From NCBI GenBank assembly GCA_002360295.1, contig DEQI01000003.1:1399-6663 (forward strand): 5,265 nucleotides of DNA, given 5' to 3'. Below the pieces are notes generated by a model. That model saw only the letters and a program-made list of their open reading frames with translations, had not been told where the DNA came from and made no database searches. The position numbers and the translations under genes were made by a program. The stretch comes from Planococcaceae bacterium UBA3370 (lineage in GTDB: Bacteria > Bacillota > Bacilli > Bacillales_A > Planococcaceae). Within the stretch, counting starts at the first letter, position 1, and each line of letters starts with the position of its first letter. Positions 1 through 5,265 of the stretch are shown piece after piece.

Positions 1-227
1 TATAAAATATCTACTTGAATATGTTGATTATGTTTTAATGCCAATCCGAATCCAAGAAATGTTCCCCAAATGATTGAGTAACGAGCCACTTCCTCGACCC
101 ATGCCATAGGTGAATTAAATATGTAACGCATTACAACACCGTAGAAAATGAGCCCTATACCAGAGACGAAAAAGATTCCGGCAGCGATTTCTTCTGCATA
201 AGTCCATATTTTTTGTAGTGCTTTCAT
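1..227 (-). CDS. dctQ: TRAP transporter small permease DctQ, N-terminal part (cut by window edge)
   Basis: This is the small membrane subunit of a tripartite ATP-independent periplasmic (TRAP) transporter. In the family it pairs with the large channel subunit DctM and takes substrate from the binding protein. The ORF starts with ATG at 225-227, has AGGAGTG (236-242) 8 bases upstream, and runs open for 75 codons off the left edge. A first hydrophobic helix spans about residues 15-33. It is followed by the DctQ signature: RYIFNSPMAW (34-43), EEVARY (45-50), then a second hydrophobic stretch and HIQVD (69-73). The full family protein is about 160-190 residues, so over half is missing. It lies 221 bases downstream of dctP in the same direction, with a large stem-loop between them. 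dctM is expected next, outside the window. Family assignment is firm; substrate is inferred from neighbours. Confidence 0.92.
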   Translation of the reverse strand, partial: MKALQKIWTYAEEIAAGIFFVSGIGLIFYGVVMRYIFNSPMAWVEEVARYSIIWGTFLGFGLALKHNQHIQVDIL

Positions 228-296
228 AGATTGATCACTCCTAACTATTATTATTTGAAAATAAAGCGGGCTTATTGTTTCCCTCTTGTAATGAAT

Positions 297-400
297 AAAA
301 ATCCGCTAGTGCACCTGGGTAAATGAGTGAAGGCTCTTTGGCATGGAATGCCTGCTGAGTCTTACTGTTCTTGTTAATCCCCAGGAGCACGCGGATTTTT
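297..400. other. Long imperfect stem-loop between dctP and dctQ (candidate RNA processing/attenuation element or dispersed repeat)
   Basis: This holds most of the 221-base gap between dctP and dctQ. A 10-bp base stem (297-306 with 391-400) continues as 309-312 with 387-390, and as 314-319 with 380-385. After an internal loop come a 10-bp stem with one bulged G (326-336 with 357-366) and an apical stem GGCAT/ATGCC (340-344 with 348-352). About 35 pairs form in total. The base stem has A5 on one side and T5 on the other, so it looks like a bidirectional terminator on either strand. Because it lies inside the operon, it could stabilise the upstream dctP message or let only part of transcription reach dctQM; this is inference. 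One pair (333/360) is G-U only if transcribed rightward and A-C in the operon direction, so a DNA-level repeat is also possible. I recognise no named riboswitch or RNA family in it. Confidence 0.6.
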
Positions 401-448
401 AAAATAGTGATAGTTCAAAAATGTACTAGTACCTGACTGAAAGAATGA

Positions 449-1477
449 TTATTTTAGAGCGTTAATACCATCAATTAATTCAGCAGTAATTACTTCACCA
501 AATTCGTCATAAACAGGTTGTAAAGCTGCTTTTAAAGTGTCACGCTCTTCTTGAGACATTTCGTAAACTTCCACAGTACCACCGTTTTTAATGTTTTCGA
601 AAGATTTAGCATTTTCTTCGGATGCTAGTTTGTTTGCCAAATCAGTAGCTTCTGCTAATGCTTCCTCAACAGGTGCTAACAGATCTGCAGGGATTGACTC
701 CCAAAATGTTTTATTGACAAAGATTGCATAGTCTAAACGACCGTGTGCTGTAGTAGAAAGATATTTTTGTACTTCTTGGTATTTTTGTGTATCAAAGTTA
801 TTGAATGTGTTTTCTTGTCCATCTACAGTACCTTGCTGTAAAGCTGCATATGTTTCACCAAAAGAAATCGTTGCAGAACCAGCATTTAGGGCATGAAATT
901 GAGATTCTAAAACTTTCCCTGCTTGTGCGCGGAATTTTAAACCTTTATAATCTTCCACAGTTACAAGTGGGTGCTTACTGTTAGAGAAATGTTTAAATCC
1001 ATTCCCCCAGAATGAAATACCTTTAATATCATTGGCTGATAATTGGTCAGAGTTTAAAATAGTTTGAGCAATATCAGATTTGAAGAACTTTTGTACATGC
1101 TCGTCATTTTCAAATAAGAAAGGCATATCAACATATTGCCAACGAGGGTCAAGCTTTACCATTTTTGTTACTGATGGAGCAATCATATGTACGTTTCCAG
1201 ATATTAAAGCATCCAGCTCATCATTGTCTCCGTATAATTGTGATGAAGGATAAACTTCAACCTTTACTTTCCCGTCAGTTTTTTCAGAAACTAATTTCGC
1301 AAACTCATCTGCTGCTTTCCCTTTTACAGATTCAATCGATGTAACGTGAGAAAATTTGATAATGAGTGGCTTCTCAGCAGTGTAGCTATCGCTAGATTTT
1401 TCTTCTTTGTCGCCACCACATGCTGCTAATACAAGTGCAAATATACTAATGATCGTTAGTAATAGCCCTTTTTTCAT
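449..1477 (-). CDS. dctP: TRAP transporter solute-binding lipoprotein, DctP family
   Basis: This is the extracytoplasmic receptor of the TRAP transporter, tethered to the outer face of the membrane. It captures an organic acid (probably a C4-dicarboxylate) and hands it to DctQM. The 342-residue length is normal for the family. A lipoprotein signal peptide ends in the lipobox LAAC (17-20), with Cys20 as the lipidation site, followed by a polar linker. Family landmarks are KFSHV (41-45), MIAP (98-101), GLKFRAQ (179-185) with Arg183 as the conserved carboxylate-binding arginine, and the DGQENT block (219-224). The start has AGGGGG (1487-1492) 9 bases upstream. It is the second gene of the operon, 60 bases after the DctB-like gene and before dctQ, so it is the likely transport receptor. 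The segment after the DGQENT block reads HGRLDY where the neighbour has HGYLGY, so ligand preference may differ. The exact substrate cannot be read from sequence. Confidence 0.93.
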   Translation of the reverse strand: MKKGLLLTIISIFALVLAACGGDKEEKSSDSYTAEKPLIIKFSHVTSIESVKGKAADEFAKLVSEKTDGKVKVEVYPSSQLYGDNDELDALISGNVHMIAPSVTKMVKLDPRWQYVDMPFLFENDEHVQKFFKSDIAQTILNSDQLSANDIKGISFWGNGFKHFSNSKHPLVTVEDYKGLKFRAQAGKVLESQFHALNAGSATISFGETYAALQQGTVDGQENTFNNFDTQKYQEVQKYLSTTAHGRLDYAIFVNKTFWESIPADLLAPVEEALAEATDLANKLASEENAKSFENIKNGGTVEVYEMSQEERDTLKAALQPVYDEFGEVITAELIDGINALK

Positions 1478-1509
1478 GATGTGTTTCCCCCTAGATTTAT
1501 TTTGTTAAT

Positions 1510-1525
1510 AGATAGAAAACTATCT
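1510..1525. other. Small perfect hairpin between the two receptor genes
   Basis: AGATAG (1510-1515) and CTATCT (1520-1525) form a perfect 6-bp stem around a 4-base A loop (T loop in the transcript). It sits in the 60-base gap between the DctB-like gene and dctP. No U-run follows directly, so it is not a convincing terminator. It may be a processing or stability element, or chance in A+T-rich DNA. Confidence 0.3.
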
Positions 1526-1537
1526 CGTTAACTGAAT

Positions 1538-2572
1538 TTAGTGTAAGAATTTTGGAAGTGCCTCAACATATTTCGAGCCATATTGTTTTTTATAGTACGT
1601 GTATACGGGCTTAAAAGCTTCCTCCCATTGCGCGATATCTTTATCTGATAAGTAGTGGATGTCAATACATTCACAGTTTTCGATTTCGGAAAGCTTTTCT
1701 TCATTCATTTGTTGTGCTAACTCCCATTCCCAAAGTTGTACTTCTTCGAGCGTCTCCGTTAATAGCATTTGAACATCTTCATCAAGACTTTCCCAAAATT
1801 CTAAATTGAAGAGTAAGAAATAACCTAAGTAGCCATGATTACTAATCGTTAAATAATTTTGCAAGGAAGTAAGATTTTTACTCGTAATATTAGAAAGGGT
1901 GTTTTCCTGACCATCGACAGCCCCTCTTTGCAATTGATTAAAAACGGTATTAAAATCAATGCGTTTTGGTGTAGCGCCGACAGTTGAAAATTGCTCTGCT
2001 AAAATATCGCTCGGCATGATTCGTATTCGCAAACCATCCAGTGCAGAAAAATGGGTGATCGGACGGATATTGTTACTTAATTGTTTAAATCCGCTATGCC
2101 ATAATCCTGCTGCATGTAAGTTGTGTTGTTTTAATTTTCCGAACAGTTCTTGTCCAAATTGGCTATAAATGTATTCAGAAATTTCATCGTATGTACGGAA
2201 GGCATAAGGTAAATCCATAATCGATATTTCTGGTACTAGATTTGTGAGCTTGGATGTGGCAGGAGCTATCATTTGAATATCTCCACGTAATAGAGCATTC
2301 ATTTCTTCTCCGTCTTTATAAAGAGTGCCATTGGAAAAAACCTGTACTTCGATAAGACCTTCACTGCGTTCTTTAACAAGTTCGGCAAACTTTCGAGCTG
2401 CCATTCCTTTTGGCGTATCTTCACCAACAACGTGTGAAAAACGAATCACTATACGTTCATCTTCTCCTAACTGTTCATAATCAATAGGATATTCAGAAGT
2501 AGACTGGCATGCAGCGAGAATAGGAATACATAAAAGGAGAGTTAATAGTAATATTCCAAATAAACGTTTCAT
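1538..2572 (-). CDS. dctB: DctB-like TRAP-family solute-binding lipoprotein, possible co-sensor
   Basis: This is a second, diverged member of the DctP receptor family. Over most of its length it matches my recollection of B. subtilis DctB (YdbE), which binds C4-dicarboxylates and works with the kinase DctS and the carrier DctA/DctP in sensing. The 344 residues begin with a lipoprotein signal peptide ending in LAAC (19-22, Cys22 lipidated). Family blocks are RFSHV (44-48) followed by DTPKG (52-56), MIAP (101-104), the conserved arginine Arg184 in RIMPSD (184-189), DGQENT (220-225) and NHGYLGY (245-251). Upstream of the ATG is GAGGAG. It is the first gene of the TRAP operon, directly after the kinase/regulator operon terminator. 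Two cysteines spaced CxC (300, 302) are unusual for an exported protein. It could instead be a second transport receptor; the sensor role is inferred from similarity and position. Confidence 0.85.
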   Translation of the reverse strand: MKRLFGILLLTLLLCIPILAACQSTSEYPIDYEQLGEDERIVIRFSHVVGEDTPKGMAARKFAELVKERSEGLIEVQVFSNGTLYKDGEEMNALLRGDIQMIAPATSKLTNLVPEISIMDLPYAFRTYDEISEYIYSQFGQELFGKLKQHNLHAAGLWHSGFKQLSNNIRPITHFSALDGLRIRIMPSDILAEQFSTVGATPKRIDFNTVFNQLQRGAVDGQENTLSNITSKNLTSLQNYLTISNHGYLGYFLLFNLEFWESLDEDVQMLLTETLEEVQLWEWELAQQMNEEKLSEIENCECIDIHYLSDKDIAQWEEAFKPVYTYYKKQYGSKYVEALPKFLH

Positions 2573-2672
2573 GATTACCTACTCCTCATATCGATTTGCG
2601 AATATTTTTATTTTAGATAATAGTTTCAAATAAACAATATTATGGTGTTATTGGACATTTTGGTTTTTATGG

Positions 2673-2699
2673 TATATAACAAGAGGTTGTTTTTGTAAA
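2673..2699 (-). promoter_or_regulatory. Candidate promoter of the TRAP operon
   Basis: Read leftward, TATATA (2673-2678) is preceded by TGT (2679-2681), giving an extended -10. TTTACA (2694-2699) is a possible -35 with a 15-base spacer. The short spacer suits a promoter that relies on an extended -10 or an activator. It lies about 100 bases upstream of the DctB-like start and downstream of the regulator gene's terminator, so the TRAP genes are probably transcribed separately. Confidence 0.5.
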
Positions 2700-2714
2700 C
2701 TGTTATAAAACAAC
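2686..2714. promoter_or_regulatory. Inverted repeat at the TRAP promoter, candidate DctR operator
   Basis: GTTGTTTT (2686-2693) and AAAACAAC (2707-2714) are perfect 8-base inverted arms separated by 13 bases. The repeat covers the candidate -35 and the bases upstream, where a dimeric response regulator would bind. The neighbouring regulator gene makes DctR the obvious candidate. No binding consensus was used, so the assignment is inference. Confidence 0.4.
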
Positions 2715-2743
2715 GTCGAGGGGAGTAGGTGGTTTTCAATGGC

Positions 2744-2781
2744 AAAAAAATAGACGCAATCTGATGTAAAGATTGTGTCTA
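2744..2781 (-). terminator. Rho-independent terminator of the kinase/regulator operon
   Basis: Read leftward, an 11-position stem (2771-2781 with 2751-2761, loop 2762-2770) is followed at once by a run of seven T (2744-2750). It begins 42 bases after the regulator stop codon. One stem position (2756/2776) is an A-C mismatch in this orientation and G-U in the other. The T-run exists only on the leftward side, so it serves the regulator gene and separates it from the TRAP operon. Confidence 0.8.
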
Positions 2782-2822
2782 CTACATTATTATAGGAGCT
2801 AGTTTTCAGGTGGTTATTTAAA

Positions 2823-3491
2823 TTATTTTAAAGAATAATAATTTGTTGGGCGACCGACTGTCCCATATTTTAAATCAATATGCACTTTTCCTTTATTAGC
2901 CAGAAAATCTAAATACTTTCTAACAGTTACACGAGCCATGCCGACATTTTGTGCTAACTGTTCAGATGTTATAGGCGCATGATTTTCAAGCAAAGCTTCT
3001 GTAATTTGCTTCATGGTTATTTCATTTAACCCTTTTGGAAGTTGAATACTTTCTTCTTGTCGACCTAGCCATAAATCGACATCTTCTTGTTTTAAAGAGG
3101 GATTTTTAGGTAAGTTTTTTATGTTTCGGAAATAATCTTGCAGCGCTTTTTGGAAACGTTCAAAACGGAATGGTTTAATCAAGTAATCAACAGCGCCCAT
3201 TCTTATTGTTTCTTGTATAGTTTGAGCATCACGAGCAGCGGTAATCATAATAATATCAGAAGGAATTCGTTCGCTTCGTAGCTTTAAAAATAATTCCATC
3301 CCGGTCATATCTGGTAAAAACATATCTAGTAATATTAAATTTGGTTGTAAATCAACTATTTTTTTATACGCTTCTTCACCTGTAGTAGCTTCACCGATTA
3401 ATGTAAAGCCCGTTAATTTATCTAAAAATCCTTTGTTTACTTCAAGTACCATAGGATCATCTTCTACGATGAAAACGGAAATACTTGTCAT
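2823..3491 (-). CDS. dctR: DctR-like response regulator of the CitB/DcuR family
   Basis: This is the cytoplasmic partner of the adjacent kinase and a probable activator of the TRAP operon. The 222 residues match the family's usual size. The receiver domain covers about 1-122, with acidic pocket residues Asp11 and Asp12, phospho-acceptor Asp56 in LLDMFLPD, Thr84 and Lys106 (in IKPF). A linker leads to a C-terminal DNA-binding domain of the CitB/DcuR type. Its helix-turn-helix is around 175-195 (SEQLAQNVGMARVTVRKYL), and the wing ends in the typical GRPTNYYSL (213-221). Its ATG overlaps the kinase stop codon as ATGA, with GGGGTGG inside the last kinase codons as ribosome binding site. The two proteins are therefore translationally coupled. 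A strong terminator follows. The C4-dicarboxylate role rests on the kinase and operon context; a CitT-like citrate role is less likely. Confidence 0.92.
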   Translation of the reverse strand: MTSISVFIVEDDPMVLEVNKGFLDKLTGFTLIGEATTGEEAYKKIVDLQPNLILLDMFLPDMTGMELFLKLRSERIPSDIIMITAARDAQTIQETIRMGAVDYLIKPFRFERFQKALQDYFRNIKNLPKNPSLKQEDVDLWLGRQEESIQLPKGLNEITMKQITEALLENHAPITSEQLAQNVGMARVTVRKYLDFLANKGKVHIDLKYGTVGRPTNYYSLK

Positions 3492-5056
3492 TTTTCTACC
3501 ACCCCTGCTTTGATTGTAATCGTCGTACTGATGTTCAATTCAGATTGTACTTGGATTGTTCCTTTGTTAGACTCAACAATTTGTTTAACGAGGGCAAGAC
3601 CTATACCGCGACCTTCTTTTTTCTTTGTACTATAGCCATAATTGAAAATACGTTGAGGAAACTCAATACCATCACCGCTATCCTGTACTTCGATATGAAC
3701 AAAGTATTCATCACCTTGGATGAGTAAACTGACATCACGTGTATCTTTTGTCGCACAAGCTTCCATTGCATTATCAAGTAAATTGCCGATAATTGTCACC
3801 ATATCACCGCTAGAGAAGCCAGTCATACATTCATTTAGATAACTTTCTTCATCAATGATAAGCGTAATACCTAATTCTTTTGCGCGGGCATATTTGCCTA
3901 GCAGCAATCCTTGAATGGAATAATCATGTATTTTATCACGCAAACTTTGCATAATTTCTTCTTCATCTGTAATTTCATCAATGATTAAACTCAACGCATC
4001 TTCATTTCGATTTAATTGAATTAAGCCAGCAATACTATGGAGCCGGTTCATATATTCGTGATTTTGTGCCCGTAATGAATCGACAAGTGATTTTACTCCT
4101 GTTAATTCCTCTGCCAACATGTGGGCTCCTTTGCGATCGGTCATCGTAATAAGAAAACCAGCATTCTTTTCATGAAAACGAATTGGGAATGTACGTACTA
4201 AGTACATTTGATTGTTCACAAGAAGCGGTCGGGCATAATCTATTTGCTCTAGAAGGTCATTTGTAAGCCATGTATTGTGAAATAAAGCGTTTAGATTCGT
4301 ATACTTTCCGAAAAAATGTGTATATTGTCGAGCGAGCCTATTAATAAAAGTAATATTCCCATTTTCATCTGTCGCTAATATGCCAATGTCCATTGCCTGC
4401 ATCATACTTGCGCGTTCTTGGGCAATGCGTGCAATTTCATATGGCTCTAAGTTGAGTGTTTGACGCTTCAAATGATTCGCTACTAAAAGGGAGCCAATAA
4501 ATCCTATAATCATACCCCAAAGGAGCGAGAAGAATATATCAGCACGATATTCTTCCACAAGCTGAGTCCATTTAGGTGATAGAATGCCGACATTAATCAC
4601 ACCGACTTGTTTTGATCCTTCAGCGTTCATGATGGGGACGAAAGCTCGTATAGCGAAACCTTGTACACCAAATGCTTTGGATATATATTCGTGCTGCGAT
4701 AATGCCTCGTTTTGATCTGTTCCTTCAAATAGGGTACCAACTTTACTTTCCGATGGATGTGAATAGCGTATTCCTTCTGTATCAAAAATAACGATATAAT
4801 CAACATCGGTAGCAAGACGAATGCGCTCTGCAATGGGTTGTATCACTTCAAACCCTTTTTGTGTTCCGACTGTTTGTTGAATATCAGAAAACTGTGCAAC
4901 AGTTCTGGCAATGGCAATAGCACGGGCACCAAATTCCTTCTCAAAGGCACCAGAGATATTATGTATCATGAGCATACCGCTAGTTAGTATAGATGAAACG
5001 ACTAGTACGAAAGAGAATAAAAACATTTTTAAACGCAATGATATATTTTTTTTCAT
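3488..5056 (-). CDS. dctS: DctS/DcuS-like membrane sensor histidine kinase
   Basis: This membrane kinase senses an extracellular carboxylate and phosphorylates the downstream regulator. Its 522 residues are close to B. subtilis DctS and E. coli DcuS. The order is TM1 (about 11-33), an extracytoplasmic Cache/PAS-like domain (about 35-170), TM2 (about 172-194), a cytoplasmic PAS domain (about 215-310), the dimerisation helix with His333 in NHEYMNRLH, and the ATPase domain. That domain shows the N-box around Asn425 and Asn429, DSGDGI (459-464) and GRGIGL (482-487). The sensor domain has RYSHP (97-101), Phe110, Arg137 and Phe139. These match the DcuS ligand residues R107, H110, F120, R147 and F149 at a constant offset of ten. 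ATG at 5054-5056 is the first possible in-frame start because TAG lies 9 bases upstream, but no good ribosome binding site precedes it. Confidence 0.94.
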   Translation of the reverse strand: MKKNISLRLKMFLFSFVLVVSSILTSGMLMIHNISGAFEKEFGARAIAIARTVAQFSDIQQTVGTQKGFEVIQPIAERIRLATDVDYIVIFDTEGIRYSHPSESKVGTLFEGTDQNEALSQHEYISKAFGVQGFAIRAFVPIMNAEGSKQVGVINVGILSPKWTQLVEEYRADIFFSLLWGMIIGFIGSLLVANHLKRQTLNLEPYEIARIAQERASMMQAMDIGILATDENGNITFINRLARQYTHFFGKYTNLNALFHNTWLTNDLLEQIDYARPLLVNNQMYLVRTFPIRFHEKNAGFLITMTDRKGAHMLAEELTGVKSLVDSLRAQNHEYMNRLHSIAGLIQLNRNEDALSLIIDEITDEEEIMQSLRDKIHDYSIQGLLLGKYARAKELGITLIIDEESYLNECMTGFSSGDMVTIIGNLLDNAMEACATKDTRDVSLLIQGDEYFVHIEVQDSGDGIEFPQRIFNYGYSTKKKEGRGIGLALVKQIVESNKGTIQVQSELNISTTITIKAGVVEK

Positions 5057-5057
5057 A

Positions 5058-5104
5058 AAAAAGAGCTACTTTATATTGAATAGTAGAACATGCCACCTCT
5101 TTTT
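5058..5104 (-). promoter_or_regulatory. Kinase leader: terminator-like hairpin with a six-codon mini-ORF
   Basis: Read leftward, AAAAAGAG (5097-5104) can pair with CTCTTTTT (5058-5065). Inside it, CTACT (5082-5086) can pair with AGTAG (5066-5070), and the next bases are T and then the kinase ATG. The only good Shine-Dalgarno-like sequence, AGAGGTGG (5093-5100), lies mostly in the outer arm. It precedes an ATG (5089-5091) that opens the mini-ORF MFYYSI, which stops at 5071-5073, 14 bases before the kinase start. This could limit or regulate kinase expression by attenuation or reinitiation. All of it is inference, and A/T-rich stems arise easily by chance. Confidence 0.35.
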
Positions 5105-5139
5105 CAGCCTAATTAAAAGGGAGTATTCGAAATAATTGA

Positions 5140-5168
5140 ATAATATCCACATAGTAACATAAATAGAA
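5140..5168 (-). promoter_or_regulatory. Weak candidate promoter for the kinase/regulator operon
   Basis: Read leftward, TATTAT (5140-5145) lies 17 bases after TTCTAT (5163-5168). The -10 matches consensus in five of six positions but the -35 is poor. Its position between the upstream terminator and the kinase leader is suitable, giving a leader of about 75 bases. Other A+T-rich hexamers nearby could serve equally well. Confidence 0.3.
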
Positions 5169-5205
5169 AACGGCAGATATCTTTTATTTAGAAATCTGCC
5201 GTTTT
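5167..5205. terminator. Strong, probably bidirectional, rho-independent terminator
   Basis: AAAACGGCAGAT (5167-5178) and ATCTGCCGTTTT (5194-5205) form a perfect 12-bp stem; the loop can add TCT/AGA (5180-5182 with 5190-5192). Six T follow on the rightward strand (5202-5207), and four T plus a T-rich tract on the leftward strand. It most likely ends transcription of whatever lies to the right of the window, insulating the kinase operon. The promoter candidate above touches its edge. Confidence 0.8.
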
Positions 5206-5220
5206 TTATCATTTTTTCTA

Positions 5221-5265
5221 GCTGCAGCGCCAACCCGCCTGAGGTTGCTGGCCATCCAGCGCTTG
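5221..5265. other. GC-rich segment at window edge: structured RNA end or C-terminal coding fragment
   Basis: 31 of these 45 bases are G or C, in sharp contrast to the A+T-rich DNA next to it. It can fold as a three-way junction: AGCG (5226-5229) with CGCT (5260-5263), CAACC (5231-5235) with GGTTG (5243-5247), and CTGG (5248-5251) with CCAG (5256-5259). It can also be read as the end of a leftward gene. One frame ends QPQAGWRCS with TAG at 5218-5220, 12 bases before the terminator stem. Another ends in a basic tail with TAA at 5184-5186, inside the terminator loop. I recognise neither protein nor RNA, and the edge prevents a decision. Confidence 0.3.

Noticed and set aside
297..400. Known riboswitch, T-box or ribozyme as explanation for the stem-loop
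   Set aside because: I saw no T-box GGGTGG sequence, no hammerhead core and no riboswitch core that I know; it remains unassigned.
1959..2168. 69-codon rightward ORF inside the DctB-like gene
   Set aside because: It is antisense to a well-supported receptor gene and has no recognisable family.
2573..2750. Possible CcpA catabolite-repression (cre) site upstream of the TRAP operon
   Set aside because: Nothing matched the TGWAANCGNTNWCA pattern; the nearest sequence, at the DctB-like start, lacks a base in the core.
2740..2754. Rightward mini-ORF MAKK with purine-rich sequence upstream
   Set aside because: It overlaps the terminator's T-run on the opposite strand; four codons give no support for a real product.
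3485..3727. 80-codon rightward ORF opposite the end of the kinase gene
   Set aside because: It lies antisense to the conserved ATPase domain and its translation resembles no family.
4627..4833. 68-codon leftward ORF in another frame within the kinase
   Set aside because: It overlaps the sensor domain whose ligand residues are conserved in the main frame, so it is a shadow ORF.
4911..5135. 74-codon rightward ORF over the kinase start and leader
   Set aside because: It is antisense to TM1 of the kinase, has no family resemblance and is low-complexity in its middle.

Overview
The window looks like chromosome from a low-GC Gram-positive bacterium, most likely a member of Bacillales (Lysinibacillus/Solibacillus-like as a guess). 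The support is A+T-rich DNA, strong purine ribosome binding sites, lipoprotein signal peptides with an LAAC lipobox, and a sensor kinase/regulator pair that resembles Bacillus DctS/DctR. No mobile element, CRISPR array, tRNA or rRNA was recognised.

All five supported genes lie on the minus strand, so the locus reads from right to left. At the right edge (5221-5265) is a short GC-rich stretch of unknown nature. It is followed by a strong, probably bidirectional, terminator (5167-5205). Next comes a leader with a terminator-like hairpin and a tiny ORF (5058-5104), then a DctS/DcuS-type sensor histidine kinase (3488-5056). The kinase overlaps its response regulator (2823-3491) by 4 bases. A terminator (2744-2781) closes this regulatory operon.

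A second transcription unit then begins. It has a candidate promoter with an inverted repeat across its -35 region (2673-2714). It encodes two different TRAP-type solute-binding lipoproteins, a DctB-like one (1538-2572) and a DctP-like one (449-1477). The start of the TRAP small permease dctQ follows (1-227, cut by the window edge). A large permease dctM is expected beyond the left edge. A long, highly base-paired element (297-400) sits between dctP and dctQ.

Working model (inference): the kinase senses an extracellular C4-dicarboxylate, possibly with the DctB-like lipoprotein as co-receptor, and phosphorylates the regulator. The regulator then activates the TRAP operon, whose DctP delivers the substrate to DctQM for sodium-coupled uptake. 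The most notable aspect is that a DctB-type receptor shares an operon with a complete-looking TRAP system. In B. subtilis DctB is a sensory accessory protein that works with a DctA-type carrier and has no TRAP permease. The structured intercistronic element, the kinase leader and the right-edge GC-rich segment are the least explained pieces of sequence.
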